Of a stretch of DNA of 64,000 nt, positions 35,770 through 45,442 are shown piece after piece (position 1 is the first letter of the stretch; every line of letters begins with the position of its first letter). The stretch spans positions 85,701-149,700 of the forward strand of contig JAJFVA010000020.1 of the NCBI GenBank assembly GCA_021371995.1, given 5' to 3'. Made by a program: the position numbers and the translations under genes. Below the pieces are notes generated by a model. The model saw only the letters and a program-made list of their open reading frames with translations. It was not told the DNA's origin and ran no database searches. Source of the DNA: Methanoregulaceae archaeon. Its GTDB lineage: Archaea; Halobacteriota; Methanomicrobia; Methanomicrobiales; Methanospirillaceae.

Positions 35770-36771
35770 ATGGGAGTTGCATTACGGGACATCATTGCTG
35801 ATTATAAGACCCCGGTTGCCTGGGAAGCACTTGCAGGGATTGCTGCGGTCGATGCCCATAATGCCCTGTACCAGTTTTTAAGCATCATACGTCAACCAGA
35901 CGGCACCCCTCTCATGGACCAGCGGGGACGGGTCACCTCTCACCTATCCGGGATCCTCTTCCGGACTACCAACTTCATAGAGAAAGGAATCCGTCCGGTA
36001 TTTGTTTTTGACGGAACTCCTCCGGAGTTCAAGCAGGCAACCATCAAACAGCGTCGTCAGATCAGGGCAGAGGCTCATGCACGATGGGAAGAGGCACTCG
36101 GACGGGGTGAGGTTGCCGAGGCATACAAACAGGCCCGTTCGTCATCAAAAGTTGACGATGAGGTGATCTCAACTTCAAAGACCCTGATCCGCCTTCTCGG
36201 CCTGCCTGTTGTGGATGCCCCGAGCGAAGGGGAGGCTCAGGCAGCCGCGATGGTCTGCCAGGGCGATGCACGTTACGTCGTTTCGCAGGATTATGACACC
36301 CTTCTCTTTGGTGCCCCGCTTCTTGTCCGGAACCTCACGGTAAGTGGAAAACGAAAACTGCATGGCAGGGCAATTTCAGTATCTCCTGAACGTATCATCC
36401 TCTCCGAAATTCTTAAAGGTCTTATGCTCTCAAGAGACGACCTCATCCGCATTGCGATACTTATCGGCACCGATTTTAATGCCGGAGTCCGTGGAATCGG
36501 CGCAAAGACCGCCCTGAAGATCATCAGGAAGGGGGATTTCGAGACCACGGTCAGGGAAAAAATCCCCGACATTGACACTGAGGCGGTCATGGATTTCTTC
36601 AGGCATCCGCCCGTCACCAGTGAATATTCCCTCTCATGGACTGAGCCGGACATCGATGGTGTCATCAGGATGCTCTGCGAAGGGTATGATTTTGCTCCTG
36701 ACAGGGTCGAGAAGGCTCTCGGGGGAATGCATGTAAAAAAAGGTCAGAAGACGCTCGATTCATGGTTTTAA
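35770..36771 (+). CDS. fen: Flap endonuclease 1
   Basis: The 333-residue FEN-1 removes 5' flaps during Okazaki fragment maturation and repair. MGVALRDI gives the N-terminal Gly that enters the active site, followed by AAVDAHNALYQFL, FVFDGTPPEFK, APSEGEAQAAAM and SQDYDTLLFG with metal-binding acidic residues, then the helix-hairpin-helix GIGAKTALKIIRKG. The last residues QKTLDSWF form a PCNA-interacting PIP box. The gene is intact and convergent with the phospholipid synthase gene. Confidence 0.96.
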   Translation: MGVALRDIIADYKTPVAWEALAGIAAVDAHNALYQFLSIIRQPDGTPLMDQRGRVTSHLSGILFRTTNFIEKGIRPVFVFDGTPPEFKQATIKQRRQIRAEAHARWEEALGRGEVAEAYKQARSSSKVDDEVISTSKTLIRLLGLPVVDAPSEGEAQAAAMVCQGDARYVVSQDYDTLLFGAPLLVRNLTVSGKRKLHGRAISVSPERIILSEILKGLMLSRDDLIRIAILIGTDFNAGVRGIGAKTALKIIRKGDFETTVREKIPDIDTEAVMDFFRHPPVTSEYSLSWTEPDIDGVIRMLCEGYDFAPDRVEKALGGMHVKKGQKTLDSWF

Positions 36772-36897
36772 GGAAGGATATTGGTCCATCTGCAACTACC
36801 TTAATTGCATTTTTCCAGCGAGTGTCGCGGGATCTGGGCAGTACCTTTCAAAGGGGGGCAAATTCTTCCATTGTATTACGAAGATGACCTTCACCGG

Positions 36898-37494
36898 TCA
36901 TCTGAGCTCTTTCCAGACAAAGAGGAACCGCTGGATCGCAGTAATGTTACCAATCAGGCCGAATATGACAAGAAGCCACCCCAAAAATGGGAGGCCGTAG
37001 ACCCCGGCCGGGAATACGATGTTCAGAAGACCGGCGATGATGAGCAGCAGGAGGCGGTCAGCCCGTCCCAGCATCCCTCCGTAATACCGTCCGACCCCCA
37101 CTGCCTGTGCCTGGGTGCCGAGATATGAGACCATGAACACCCCGGTCAGGGCAAAAACACCGATTGGCCAGGGAGCAAACCCTCCGGCAAAAATCCCGGT
37201 TATAATAAAAATATCCGCATACCGATCGACAACATGGTCAAGGAAATCCCCCTTCTTGCTCTGACTATTCAGCGCCCGTGCTACCGCCCCGTCCATTGAG
37301 TCAAAGGCAGCATTGCACATGATAAAAAATGTACCAAGCACCACTTCACCGAAATAAAATGCGATACCGGCAAAAAGTGCAACAAAGAATGCCGCTATGG
37401 TAAAGTGGTCGGGATTTATCCCGATTTTTATTGAGATATCGACAAAAGGTTTGTAAATCCATTTCAGATGCGGCCTGAAGGTATCGAGGGTCAT
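36898..37494 (-). CDS. CDP-alcohol phosphatidyltransferase, probably archaetidylinositol phosphate synthase
   Basis: The 198-residue membrane enzyme carries the complete CDP-alcohol motif: D-S-M-D-G at residue 66 onward, AR four residues later, then G-DFL-D-HVV-D. About six helices follow (for instance IFIITGIFAGGFAPWP and WLLVIFGLIGNITAI). It joins CDP-archaeol to an alcohol; the size and the YGGMLGRADR segment resemble archaeal archaetidylinositol-phosphate synthases, but another headgroup is possible. It overlaps the AK6 gene by four bases. Confidence 0.85.
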   Translation of the reverse strand: MTLDTFRPHLKWIYKPFVDISIKIGINPDHFTIAAFFVALFAGIAFYFGEVVLGTFFIMCNAAFDSMDGAVARALNSQSKKGDFLDHVVDRYADIFIITGIFAGGFAPWPIGVFALTGVFMVSYLGTQAQAVGVGRYYGGMLGRADRLLLLIIAGLLNIVFPAGVYGLPFLGWLLVIFGLIGNITAIQRFLFVWKELR

Positions 37495-38003
37495 TCTATC
37501 AGTCCGATATACGATGACCAGTCAATGGTGCCGAACGATGCAGGGATCTGCCCTTTTGCGAACTGGTCAGTAGTCATTGAGCATTCAATGGTACTCTTAT
37601 CTGTTGTATCCAGTTCATAAACCTGTTCTGGAGAGAAAGAATCCACAGTCTCGATAAGAATGACATCAAGGGCCTCGGCGAGGGCGTTCTCCCTGATTTT
37701 TTCCTCCCCGTACCCTCTCTTTTTCAGGCGCTCGATCAGGACATCCGGCCTGCACCGTAACACCACGATCCGATCGCAGGAGAGGAGATGGGCAAGATGC
37801 CCCTCAACGAAACCTTCGAACGGGAGGAAACCCGCGGCCCATCGCTCCTCATCGATGATCAGGGTATCGCGTTCCTGGTCTTTTTCAATGACATACCCGG
37901 ATATTGTATCAGAGAGGTGCAGGACAGGAAATCCCTGTCGTTCCAGCTCATCAGCCACTGAAGTCTTGCCGGTACCAGGTGTCCCTGTAATTCCGCACAT
38001 CAT
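37491..38003 (-). CDS. AK6/Fap7-type adenylate kinase
   Basis: The 170-residue P-loop kinase has GTPGTGKTSVADEL near residue 7 and the LIDEERWAAGFLPFEGFVEGHL region, with VVLRCRPDVLIERLKKRGY as the lid. This is the archaeal homologue of eukaryotic AK6 (hCINAP/Fap7), which takes part in small-subunit ribosome maturation and has adenylate kinase activity. Either of two adjacent ATGs (38003 or 38000) may be used; the first overlaps the hisC stop. Confidence 0.88.
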   Translation of the reverse strand: MMCGITGTPGTGKTSVADELERQGFPVLHLSDTISGYVIEKDQERDTLIIDEERWAAGFLPFEGFVEGHLAHLLSCDRIVVLRCRPDVLIERLKKRGYGEEKIRENALAEALDVILIETVDSFSPEQVYELDTTDKSTIECSMTTDQFAKGQIPASFGTIDWSSYIGLIE

Positions 38004-39133
38004 GGGGCGCCCTGTTTTCTGGCAGTAAGGCCGGATCCCGCTTCCCGGATGCTCCGGATCTCTTTTAAGAAGAGCTCATTCTCCCAGTCTGCCCCTACGC
38101 TTACCCTGATGAAATGATCGGGAAGCCCGGGGAAACTGGCACAGGATCTGACGATAACCCCTCGGACGGCAAGTTCCCTGACCATCGCATCCCCGGTCCA
38201 CGGGGATACATCAGCCATGATAAAGTTTGCACCCGAAGGAGCGACAGGAAAGCTGCATTCCATAACATACCTTTCCCTCCAGAGCCTGACGTGCCTGACA
38301 TACGCCTCCATACTCCCCCTGTCCTCAAGAGCGCCAATTGCTGCCCGGGCTGATACGGAGTTGAGGGTGAACGGGGTTGAAGCACGCCGGAAATATGGCA
38401 GAAGCCAGGCAGGTGCAAAGGCATACCCGACACGTGCCCCTGCAAGTGCATACGCTTTTGACATCGTCCGGCCAATGACGAGGTTTTCATAATCCTTCAT
38501 CAGCGGCAGGTAATCGACATCGCAAAATTCGACATAGGCATTGTCAAGAAAAAGAACCCCATCAATCCCGGAGAGGATCTCTGTTACATCCTTGAAAGGA
38601 GTAATAGTCCCTGTCGGGTTGTTGGGCGAACAGAGGAATGAGATCTTAGCGTTCCCGGCTGCATCGATAAAGAGCCCGGGATCGACAGAATAATCTTTAT
38701 TTCTTCCCACCGGGACAACCTCGGCTGACTGAGCCATTCCCGCAAGCCCGTAAAACGAGAAGGTGGGCGTGGCAACAGCCACCCTGTCTCCCGGGCTGAC
38801 AAGGGTCCTGATCAGGGTCTCAATCACGCCATCCATTCCGACCCCAGTAATGAAATCATACGGGCCGTAAGTACGTGAAAGACACTGAACCAGCAGGTCC
38901 AAGGTCTCGTCAGGATACCGGTTCGCTTCATTCAGAGCAGTACTACCGAGACGGATTGCCCCGGGAGAGGGGGGATTCGGGTTCTCATTGCTCCCAAGCC
39001 TTGCTACACGGGTGATTCCCTCTTTGCGGGCGATGTCCCCGGCTTTCCCGGCAAAGACATAGCCCCCGGAGCGGAAGCAGTCCCGCACCAGGTGATCATA
39101 CCTTTTGCCACTGCCATCTTTCCCGATCACCAT
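38000..39133 (-). CDS. hisC: Histidinol-phosphate aminotransferase
   Basis: The 377-residue class II aminotransferase has LGSNENPNPPSP near residue 47, SPNNPTGTITP near residue 168, FLDNAYVEF and the PLP Lys in GRTMSKAYALAGARVGYA near residue 224. FIRVSVG supplies the substrate phosphate-binding Arg. It acts in histidine synthesis. The closely related threonine-phosphate decarboxylase (CobD) is an alternative in a cobalamin-making organism, but the gene is far from the cbi operon. It begins a hisC-AK6-lipid synthase unit with overlapping ends. Confidence 0.85.
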   Translation of the reverse strand: MVIGKDGSGKRYDHLVRDCFRSGGYVFAGKAGDIARKEGITRVARLGSNENPNPPSPGAIRLGSTALNEANRYPDETLDLLVQCLSRTYGPYDFITGVGMDGVIETLIRTLVSPGDRVAVATPTFSFYGLAGMAQSAEVVPVGRNKDYSVDPGLFIDAAGNAKISFLCSPNNPTGTITPFKDVTEILSGIDGVLFLDNAYVEFCDVDYLPLMKDYENLVIGRTMSKAYALAGARVGYAFAPAWLLPYFRRASTPFTLNSVSARAAIGALEDRGSMEAYVRHVRLWRERYVMECSFPVAPSGANFIMADVSPWTGDAMVRELAVRGVIVRSCASFPGLPDHFIRVSVGADWENELFLKEIRSIREAGSGLTARKQGAP

Positions 39134-39275
39134 TCCTGACTCTCCAGCGGGTTACTGTATGCTCCTGAAAGAAGATAAACTGCGGTGCCGGTTAAGTCGC
39201 AGGGACCAGGTTTTCCCCGGTAACAAGAGAATATCTTTTACCCCATGCACGATAAATCAGAAATTGGTGAATACT

Positions 39276-40175
39276 ATGGGAATCAATGAAACACAAACAA
39301 TCCGGATAATTCTCGTCCTCTTTGCCGGCCTGTTTTTGATGACCGGGATTGCGGTGGCAGAAACAGTCAGATTTGTTCCTCAGGAAATCAGCGTGAAACC
39401 TGGGGAGACTGCTACGGTGGACCTTGTCCTTTCAGACGCTCCGGAAGGTCTGTCCGGCTACCGGACACTGGTCATTATCGATACTTCAGGTATCGCCGAG
39501 ATTACAGCCGTTACCTTCCCGGAATGGGCTGAATTCACCGGAGCGGAAGGAATCCCGGGAGTGAAGGTAAAGGTAACCGGGGTTGACCTGAATGGAATGG
39601 TGGAGAGAAATGCAAAGAATGTTGTCCTAGCAACACTCACCATCAGGGGCATCTCAGAGGGAAATGGAATAATCGGCTTTGAGGATGCATTTTTTGATGA
39701 TAACAGGGAGACCCGGATCGTCCCCGATACAGAGAACGGCACGGTCGTGGTTTCTGCCACTCCCGCGGTGACTGCAACAACTTCACCTAATGCGACCGCA
39801 ACTGCTTCAACAAATGCAACGGGGACTGTGTCAACCAGCACGACTACAATTGTTGCGAGCGGCATTGCTGCATCCGGCGGATCGGGTTCCTCATCAGGTT
39901 CATCGGGTACGGTGATGACTACCGGACCAACGCTATCAGTTTCTGGAACCACGGGAACGATTGGACAGGTCACAACCCTACCCGCACAACAAACCCAGGA
40001 AGCAGGTGGGATGCAGGTATCTGAAATAACCACCACGGGTACCACAATTCCTTCTGGCGCTGAAAGCCCTGCAGGCCCGGGAATTCCCTTCCTGTCAATC
40101 CCGGGGATGGCGGTATTCTTTGCCACGCTGGTAATTATGGCTGTCTGGTTCAGAAAAAGAGAGGACGGGAATTAA
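39276..40175 (+). CDS. Membrane-anchored cohesin-domain surface protein
   Basis: The 299-residue protein starts at ATG 39276 after GGTGA. Residues 1-28 are a signal peptide ending GIAVA. Residues 30-150 form a cohesin-like beta sandwich (VKPGETATVDLVLSDAPEGL at the first strands, GIAEITAVTFPEWA, ATLTIRGISEGNGIIGF). A Ser/Thr/Gly-rich linker of about 115 residues with several N-glycosylation sequons follows, then one membrane helix (IPFLSIPGMAVFFATLVIMA) and a basic tail RKRE. It should display the cohesin outside the cell. A dockerin partner is encoded at 58457-64000. Confidence 0.8.
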   Translation: MGINETQTIRIILVLFAGLFLMTGIAVAETVRFVPQEISVKPGETATVDLVLSDAPEGLSGYRTLVIIDTSGIAEITAVTFPEWAEFTGAEGIPGVKVKVTGVDLNGMVERNAKNVVLATLTIRGISEGNGIIGFEDAFFDDNRETRIVPDTENGTVVVSATPAVTATTSPNATATASTNATGTVSTSTTTIVASGIAASGGSGSSSGSSGTVMTTGPTLSVSGTTGTIGQVTTLPAQQTQEAGGMQVSEITTTGTTIPSGAESPAGPGIPFLSIPGMAVFFATLVIMAVWFRKREDGN

Positions 40176-40187
40176 TCCCATGTTTTT

Positions 40188-41327
40188 TTAGCGCCTGATT
40201 CCAGCCATTGCCGCATTGATAACCGAAGCTGCCAGGTCAATCTCGTCATTTGTGATAACAAGAGGGGGCACGAGCCGGAGATTGCCATCCGCAGCACAGT
40301 TGACGAGTACCCCGTCTTCAGCGCACTTCTTCTGCACGGCAGGGCATGTATCCCCGACCGTAATACCCATCATCAGCCCCTTTGCCCGGGGATTATGGGC
40401 CGATAACTGGTCTGAAAACCGCTTCCCCTTTTTCGGGACATCCGGAAGTATCTTCTCGATTACCCTGATCGTTGACCGTGCTGCGGCACATGCCAGCGGA
40501 CCGCCAGCGAATGTGCTCCCGTGCTCCCCTTTCCTGAATTCAAGCCCCTCCCGAGCAAGAAGCGCTCCCATGGGAAATCCGCTTGCGATCCCCTTTGCGA
40601 GCGTCACGATATCAGGCAGGACACCGGTATGCTGGATGGCAAGCCATTTCCCGGTTCTCCCCATCCCGGTCTGGACTTCGTCAGCGATCATCAGCGCTCC
40701 GTGCCGGTCGCAGGCCTCCCTGATACCTGAAATGAAGTCATCCGGGGGAATAATTACCCCGGCTTCACCCTGGATTGGTTCCACGAAGACCCCTGCAACC
40801 GTCTTATCCACTGCTTTTTTGAGACTTTCAAGGTCTCCATATTCCACGAAGGTGCAGGAGGGCTCCAGAGGGAGGAATGGCTCACGGATGGCTGGTTTAT
40901 GGGTTACCGAGAGTGAGCCGAGAGTGCGGCCATGAAACCCGTGGGTAAAAGCCACGAATTTTTTTCTCCCGGTGGCAAGGCGTGCAAGCTTGATTGCACC
41001 ATCGTTTGCCTCCGCTCCGGAGTTTGCAAAGAACGCCTTGTACATCCCGCAGACTTCCACGAGTTTCCGGGCGAGATCAGCCTGCCCGGGAACATAATAG
41101 AGGTTGGAGCAATGGATCAGCTTTCCGGCCTGTTCGCAGATAGCCCTGGTGACTTCCGGATGACAGTGCCCGGTGCTGCAGACCGCGATACCTGCCACGC
41201 AATCGATATACTCTTTCCCTTCAGCATCCCATACCTTCGATAAGAGACCACGCTCGATCATGATCTCCCGTGAGAATGCAGGCATATAGTACCGCGCATC
41301 TCCGGCACGATAATCCATATCGTTCAT
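40188..41327 (-). CDS. argD: Acetylornithine aminotransferase
   Basis: The 379-residue class III PLP aminotransferase of arginine synthesis has FANSGAEANDGAIKLAR near residue 97, FHGRTLGSLSVTHKP, DEVQTGMGRTGKW and the PLP Lys in VTLAKGIASGFPMGA near residue 242. AAGGTCAC precedes the ATG at 41327. It lies 33 bases after guaAb on the same strand. N-succinyl or LysW-type substrates are possible in relatives, but nothing here points to them. Confidence 0.9.
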   Translation of the reverse strand: MNDMDYRAGDARYYMPAFSREIMIERGLLSKVWDAEGKEYIDCVAGIAVCSTGHCHPEVTRAICEQAGKLIHCSNLYYVPGQADLARKLVEVCGMYKAFFANSGAEANDGAIKLARLATGRKKFVAFTHGFHGRTLGSLSVTHKPAIREPFLPLEPSCTFVEYGDLESLKKAVDKTVAGVFVEPIQGEAGVIIPPDDFISGIREACDRHGALMIADEVQTGMGRTGKWLAIQHTGVLPDIVTLAKGIASGFPMGALLAREGLEFRKGEHGSTFAGGPLACAAARSTIRVIEKILPDVPKKGKRFSDQLSAHNPRAKGLMMGITVGDTCPAVQKKCAEDGVLVNCAADGNLRLVPPLVITNDEIDLAASVINAAMAGIRR

Positions 41328-41360
41328 GTGACCTTCTGCCTTAATATCTGGATGTTTTCG

Positions 41361-42278
41361 CTATTCATACTCTATGGTTGCAGGTGGTTTTGGCGTGACA
41401 TCATACACCACCCGGGCAACGCTCGGGATCTCCGAGGTGATACGGGATGCAACAGTACCCAGCACATCATACGGGATCACGACAGGGTCAGCAGTCATCC
41501 CATCCCTCGAATTCACTGCCCGGACCGCAATGATCCACCCGTGGACGCGGTTATCCCCTTTCACCCCGGTGCCAAGTCCGAGGACTGCGGCGAAACACTG
41601 CCAGGGGAGGTACCGGTCCACCAGTTCTTCTTCAACGATCCAGTTTGCTTCCCGGACGACATCGATCTTTTCTCTCGTTACTTCCCCTATAACGCGGACC
41701 GCGAGCCCGGGACCCGGGAAAGGCATCCTGTGCTGGATCTCGGGGGGGAGGCCGAGTGCTCCTGCAACCTCCCTCACCTCGTCCTTGTACAGGTCGCGGA
41801 TAGGTTCGATCACCTTCTCAAACTCCATCTGGAGCGGCATCCCGCCGACATTGTGATGACTTTTTATTCCCCCCTCGCTCTCGATCCTGTCAGGATAAAT
41901 CGTTCCCTGCAGGAGGTAGAGCGCCCCCGTCTTCCTCGCCTCCCGTTCAAAAACCCGGATGAATCGTTCGCCAATAACTTTCCGCTTGATCTCAGGGTCA
42001 CTGATCCCTGCAAGGGCCGAGATGAACTCTTCCTCAGCATGAACCACGTGGAGATTCAGATGCCCGAACATATGGGCGATCCGATCGGTCTCACCTTTCC
42101 GCATTAGCCCGGTATCAACATAAATCGCGATCAACCGGTCCCCGATCGCACGGGAGGCCAGGGCGGCACAGACTGAACTGTCGACACCTCCTGAAAGTGC
42201 GATCACGACCCTGTGATCCCCTGTTTCATTCGCGATCTCGTCAATCGCTTCTTTTATGAACCGCTCCGCATTCACCAC
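41361..42278 (-). CDS. guaAb: GMP synthase, ATP pyrophosphatase subunit
   Basis: The 305-residue protein is the archaeal stand-alone synthetase subunit of GMP synthase, which aminates XMP with ammonia from a separate glutaminase subunit. The PP-motif [12 protein letters not shown] is at residues 28-39, [15 protein letters not shown] and HHNVGGMP follow, and the C-terminal dimerisation domain ends PPATIEYE. Translation starts at GTG 42276-42278, seven bases after pyrG. The glutaminase partner is not in this window. Confidence 0.93.
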   Translation of the reverse strand: MVNAERFIKEAIDEIANETGDHRVVIALSGGVDSSVCAALASRAIGDRLIAIYVDTGLMRKGETDRIAHMFGHLNLHVVHAEEEFISALAGISDPEIKRKVIGERFIRVFEREARKTGALYLLQGTIYPDRIESEGGIKSHHNVGGMPLQMEFEKVIEPIRDLYKDEVREVAGALGLPPEIQHRMPFPGPGLAVRVIGEVTREKIDVVREANWIVEEELVDRYLPWQCFAAVLGLGTGVKGDNRVHGWIIAVRAVNSRDGMTADPVVIPYDVLGTVASRITSEIPSVARVVYDVTPKPPATIEYE

Positions 42279-42285
42279 CGGCCAT

Positions 42286-43866
42286 TCACCTCCCTGCCCT
42301 GCCGGCGCCGCAGGCTTTCACAAACCAGACAAAAGGAGGTGAAGGCCGTGTCGGCCGTGACCTGAACTCCGGGTGGAACTGCGTCGCCAGGAAGAACGGG
42401 TGATCGGCAACCTCGCAGATCTCCATGCGGTTCTTCCACGAACCGGAGAATATCAGCCCGGCCTTTTCAAGTTCGGGGAGGTACACGGGGTTCACCTCGT
42501 ACCGGTGGCGATGCCGCTCCGTGATCTCAGTCTGCCCGTAAATCTGCATCGCAAGGGTGTTTTCCCTGATGGTGATTGGGTAGTTACCAAGCCTCATGGT
42601 TCCGCCTAAATCGGTTACTCCCTGCTGTTCGGGCAGAATTGCGATTACATGCCTCCCCTCCCCAAGTTCGGCACTTGTGGCATTCTCCCACCCGAGCACA
42701 TCCCGGGCATATTCCACCACCGAGAGCTGGAAACCCAGGCAGAGACCAAGCAGCGGTATTTTTCCGATACGGGCAAACCTGATGGCATCAATCTTCCCTT
42801 CGATGCCCCGTTTCCCGAATCCGCCCGGGATAAGGATGCCGTCAAATTCCGCGAGATGCCGCTCCTCATACCGTTCGGCATCGAGCCACGTGATCTTCAC
42901 TTCGGTGGAGCACGCACGTCCAGCATGCTTGAGTGCTTCCTTGATGCTCATGTAGACATCCTCGATCCCATATTTGCTGACGATTCCAACCTCGATCCGG
43001 CTCGTGTATTCACGGGAGACGAGCGAATACCAGTCGGTATTCACCTCGCGTGATTCAAGCTTCATGTGGCGGGACAAAACATCTGCGGCACCCTCTTTTT
43101 CCATCTCCATCGGGACCTGGTAGATATCAGGTACCGTAGCTGCGCTTATCACTCCCTGCTGGGGAAGATCGCAGAAAGCCGATATTTTTCTCTTGGTATT
43201 GGATCCGATGGGGCGGTGACCCCTTCCCACAATGATATCGGCATAGACCCCGAGCTCACGGAGTGCTTTTACCGAGTGCTGGGTCGGTTTTGTCTTGAGA
43301 TCCCCCATACTATCTTCAGGGATGAGCGTGACGTGGATGAGGACGGTGTCCTCTTCAGGGAGCTCCCCACGCATCTGGCGAACCGCCTCAAGAAAAGGCA
43401 TACTCTCGATATCCCCGACTGTACCCCCAACTTCCACCAGGCATATGTCCGCTTTACCTGCCCCGGGAATCTCTTCGGATGCAGCGGCTCGTATGCAGCT
43501 CTTGATCTCATCGGTGATATGCGGGATGATCTGGACGGTTTCTCCAAGATAGTCGCCTCTCCGTTCTTTTTCGATAACGCTCCGGTAGATCTTTCCCGTC
43601 GTGATATTGTGCATGGAGGAGAGGTCGATATCAAGGAAACGCTCATAATTCCCGAGGTCAAGATCAACTTCCCCACCATCGGAAAGGACAAAGACCTCCC
43701 CGTGCTGCCCCGGGTTCATGGTACCGGCATCGATATTGAGATACGGATCGATCTTCACCGCAGTGACCGCGTAACCCCGGTTCTTGAGTATCCTTCCGAT
43801 GGATGCAGCGGTAATCCCCTTGCCGAGGCCGCTCATCACCCCCCCTGTAACAAAAATATACTTCAA
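42286..43866 (-). CDS. pyrG: CTP synthase
   Basis: The 526-residue enzyme makes CTP from UTP with glutamine or ammonia. The synthetase domain starts with [16 protein letters not shown], and [12 protein letters not shown] and GGTVGDIES are intact. The class I glutaminase domain has the nucleophile in GLCLGFQ near residue 374 and the His-x-Glu in QFHPEF. The start is a TTG at 43866, because the conserved N-terminal residues begin there. It is the first gene of a pyrG-guaAb-argD unit. Confidence 0.95.
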   Translation of the reverse strand: MKYIFVTGGVMSGLGKGITAASIGRILKNRGYAVTAVKIDPYLNIDAGTMNPGQHGEVFVLSDGGEVDLDLGNYERFLDIDLSSMHNITTGKIYRSVIEKERRGDYLGETVQIIPHITDEIKSCIRAAASEEIPGAGKADICLVEVGGTVGDIESMPFLEAVRQMRGELPEEDTVLIHVTLIPEDSMGDLKTKPTQHSVKALRELGVYADIIVGRGHRPIGSNTKRKISAFCDLPQQGVISAATVPDIYQVPMEMEKEGAADVLSRHMKLESREVNTDWYSLVSREYTSRIEVGIVSKYGIEDVYMSIKEALKHAGRACSTEVKITWLDAERYEERHLAEFDGILIPGGFGKRGIEGKIDAIRFARIGKIPLLGLCLGFQLSVVEYARDVLGWENATSAELGEGRHVIAILPEQQGVTDLGGTMRLGNYPITIRENTLAMQIYGQTEITERHRHRYEVNPVYLPELEKAGLIFSGSWKNRMEICEVADHPFFLATQFHPEFRSRPTRPSPPFVWFVKACGAGRAGR

Positions 43867-43992
43867 CGAAAACTACCCCGCCAGGTGCACTCTATTTTAT
43901 TGCTACATATACTCCCCATCGGGAAATAGTTTTATTCCCCGCCACTGCCGGCTCCCCGGCTTGCCAGTAGAAGGGCAGTTGAAAAGCGCATT

Positions 43993-44403
43993 TCAGATTC
44001 TTGTCACCATGAAGGTTGCCGTGCTGCGGGAAAGGATACGGTCAGAACCCTCCATGGTGACGTCCCCCTCGGCGAAAATGACCCGCCGGCCTTTTTTGAG
44101 TACCCTGCCCGTGCCGATAAGAACTCCTTTCTGTGCCCCGCTCATGAACGTCGTGCTCTCCGATATTGTGGCAATCCGTTCTTCGGGATCAAGGAGGGGA
44201 TAGATGGCAAGGACCATCGCTTCATCGGCAAGAGCGGTGAAAAGTCCTCCCTGCAAAAAATCCTCCCCGTTTAACATGTCCGGTCGTACCGGCATGCGGA
44301 GCGTCGCACAACCCCTGCCGATATCACCGATCTCGATTCCCATCAGGGTGAAGAAAGGGTTGGTATCCCTCCCTCCGGTCCGTATCCTTTCGATATAATT
44401 CAT
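43993..44403 (-). CDS. PaaI-family hotdog thioesterase
   Basis: The 136-residue single hotdog domain has NPFFTLMGIEIGDIGRGCA, then the active-site region NGEDFLQGGLFTALADEAM, where the usual His-Gly is Gln-Gly, with ADEA after it, and VLKKGRRVIFAEGDV near the end. Family members hydrolyse acyl-CoA thioesters. The substrate is unknown. It is divergent from the small protein at 44494. Confidence 0.82.
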   Translation of the reverse strand: MNYIERIRTGGRDTNPFFTLMGIEIGDIGRGCATLRMPVRPDMLNGEDFLQGGLFTALADEAMVLAIYPLLDPEERIATISESTTFMSGAQKGVLIGTGRVLKKGRRVIFAEGDVTMEGSDRILSRSTATFMVTRI

Positions 44404-44493
44404 GAATGCGGAGGTTTTTCTCCTGGAAAACGATAATAGTTGCCCGCACAGGCGCCGCCATCATTTAACCCTATGGCATCCCATCTATATCTC

Positions 44494-44724
44494 ATGGATA
44501 ATGAGGAGACAAAAGCAATGCTCGCGGATCTGATCTGGCTCAATGCTGTGATCGCAACCGAACTTATCCAGATTACCGAGAATGTCTCAGCGATACTGCG
44601 CCAGTCCCCGCCCCCGGAATCCTGTATCCGTGATCACAACCGGCTGCGTGAACAGGCACTCATGATAGCAGAGAAGTACAGCAGCGGGGCTGCACTTCGT
44701 GAACACCTTTCAGGACACCAGTAG
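44494..44724 (+). CDS. Small helical protein, unknown
   Basis: The 76-residue protein starts at ATG 44494 (MDNEETKAMLADLIW) and looks almost wholly alpha-helical and acidic, with one break at QSPPPESC. There is no signal peptide or membrane helix. The end overlaps the glycosyltransferase start by 26 bases, so they are probably coupled. I recognise no family. Similar lengths and codon use to the neighbours support a real gene. Confidence 0.55.
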   Translation: MDNEETKAMLADLIWLNAVIATELIQITENVSAILRQSPPPESCIRDHNRLREQALMIAEKYSSGAALREHLSGHQ

Positions 44725-45442
44725 ATGGCGGCGACTCCGCTTGACGACGGAATTCAGCATTATTATTCCTGCGTATAACGAAGAGAAGAGAATCGGGCTG
44801 GTCCTCTCGCAGATGCCCGGTAGCGGAGGCCACTACCTGGTAATCTGTGACGGCTCTGATTCTACTCCGACGATTGTCAGCGATTTTAGTGCTGTCCATC
44901 CTGAACTGGACCTGCGATGCCTGACGTACTCCCGCCGACTTGGAAAAGGGGGGGCGGTGATTGAGGGGTTTATCAATACCACTACGCCATCGGTGGGATT
45001 CATGGACGCCGATGCTTCCACTTCGGTCACACAGATGGTCTCCCTTTTCAATGCCTTGGATGGTGCCGATTGCGTGATTGGTTCACGATGGCTCCCCGAA
45101 TCCATAGTACCTGGGCGGCAGGGGATTGCCCGGAGGCTTCAGAGCCGTGGATTTAATATCCTTATCCGTACCCTGTTCGGCCTGTCACTGACAGATACGC
45201 AGTGCGGGGCGAAAGTATTTAAAAAATCAGCCATCGATGCTGTGATAGGGGAAATGGTATCTTCCGGATTTGAATTCGACGTTGAGCTGTTATGGCGCCT
45301 TTCATTGAAGGGGTATGTGATTAAGGAATACCCCATTACCTGGCAGAACCAGGGAGGATCACGAGTGAGGGGTATGGATATTTTCCGGATGCTCCGGAGC
45401 CTTGTTTCTTTGAGATTTTCGGGGGGTCCGGGAAGTGGATAA
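44699..45442 (+). CDS. Family 2 glycosyltransferase (dolichyl-phosphate sugar synthase-like)
   Basis: The 247-residue GT-A enzyme begins in earnest at FSIIIPAYNEEKRIGLVL near residue 19. GFMDADAS near residue 98 holds the metal-binding DAD, IGSRWLPES and LFGLSLTDTQCGAKVFKK are acceptor-side motifs of the DPM1/dolichyl-phosphate glucose group, and GFEFDVELLWRLSLKGY follows. It likely charges a polyprenyl phosphate carrier for N-glycosylation of surface proteins. No membrane helix is present. The stop overlaps the GTG of the TPR gene by eight bases. Confidence 0.87.
   Translation: MNTFQDTSRWRRLRLTTEFSIIIPAYNEEKRIGLVLSQMPGSGGHYLVICDGSDSTPTIVSDFSAVHPELDLRCLTYSRRLGKGGAVIEGFINTTTPSVGFMDADASTSVTQMVSLFNALDGADCVIGSRWLPESIVPGRQGIARRLQSRGFNILIRTLFGLSLTDTQCGAKVFKKSAIDAVIGEMVSSGFEFDVELLWRLSLKGYVIKEYPITWQNQGGSRVRGMDIFRMLRSLVSLRFSGGPGSG

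Noticed and set aside
38000..39133. Threonine-phosphate decarboxylase (CobD) of cobalamin synthesis
   Set aside because: The sequence fits HisC at least as well, and the gene is remote from the cbi operon; recorded as histidinol-phosphate aminotransferase.
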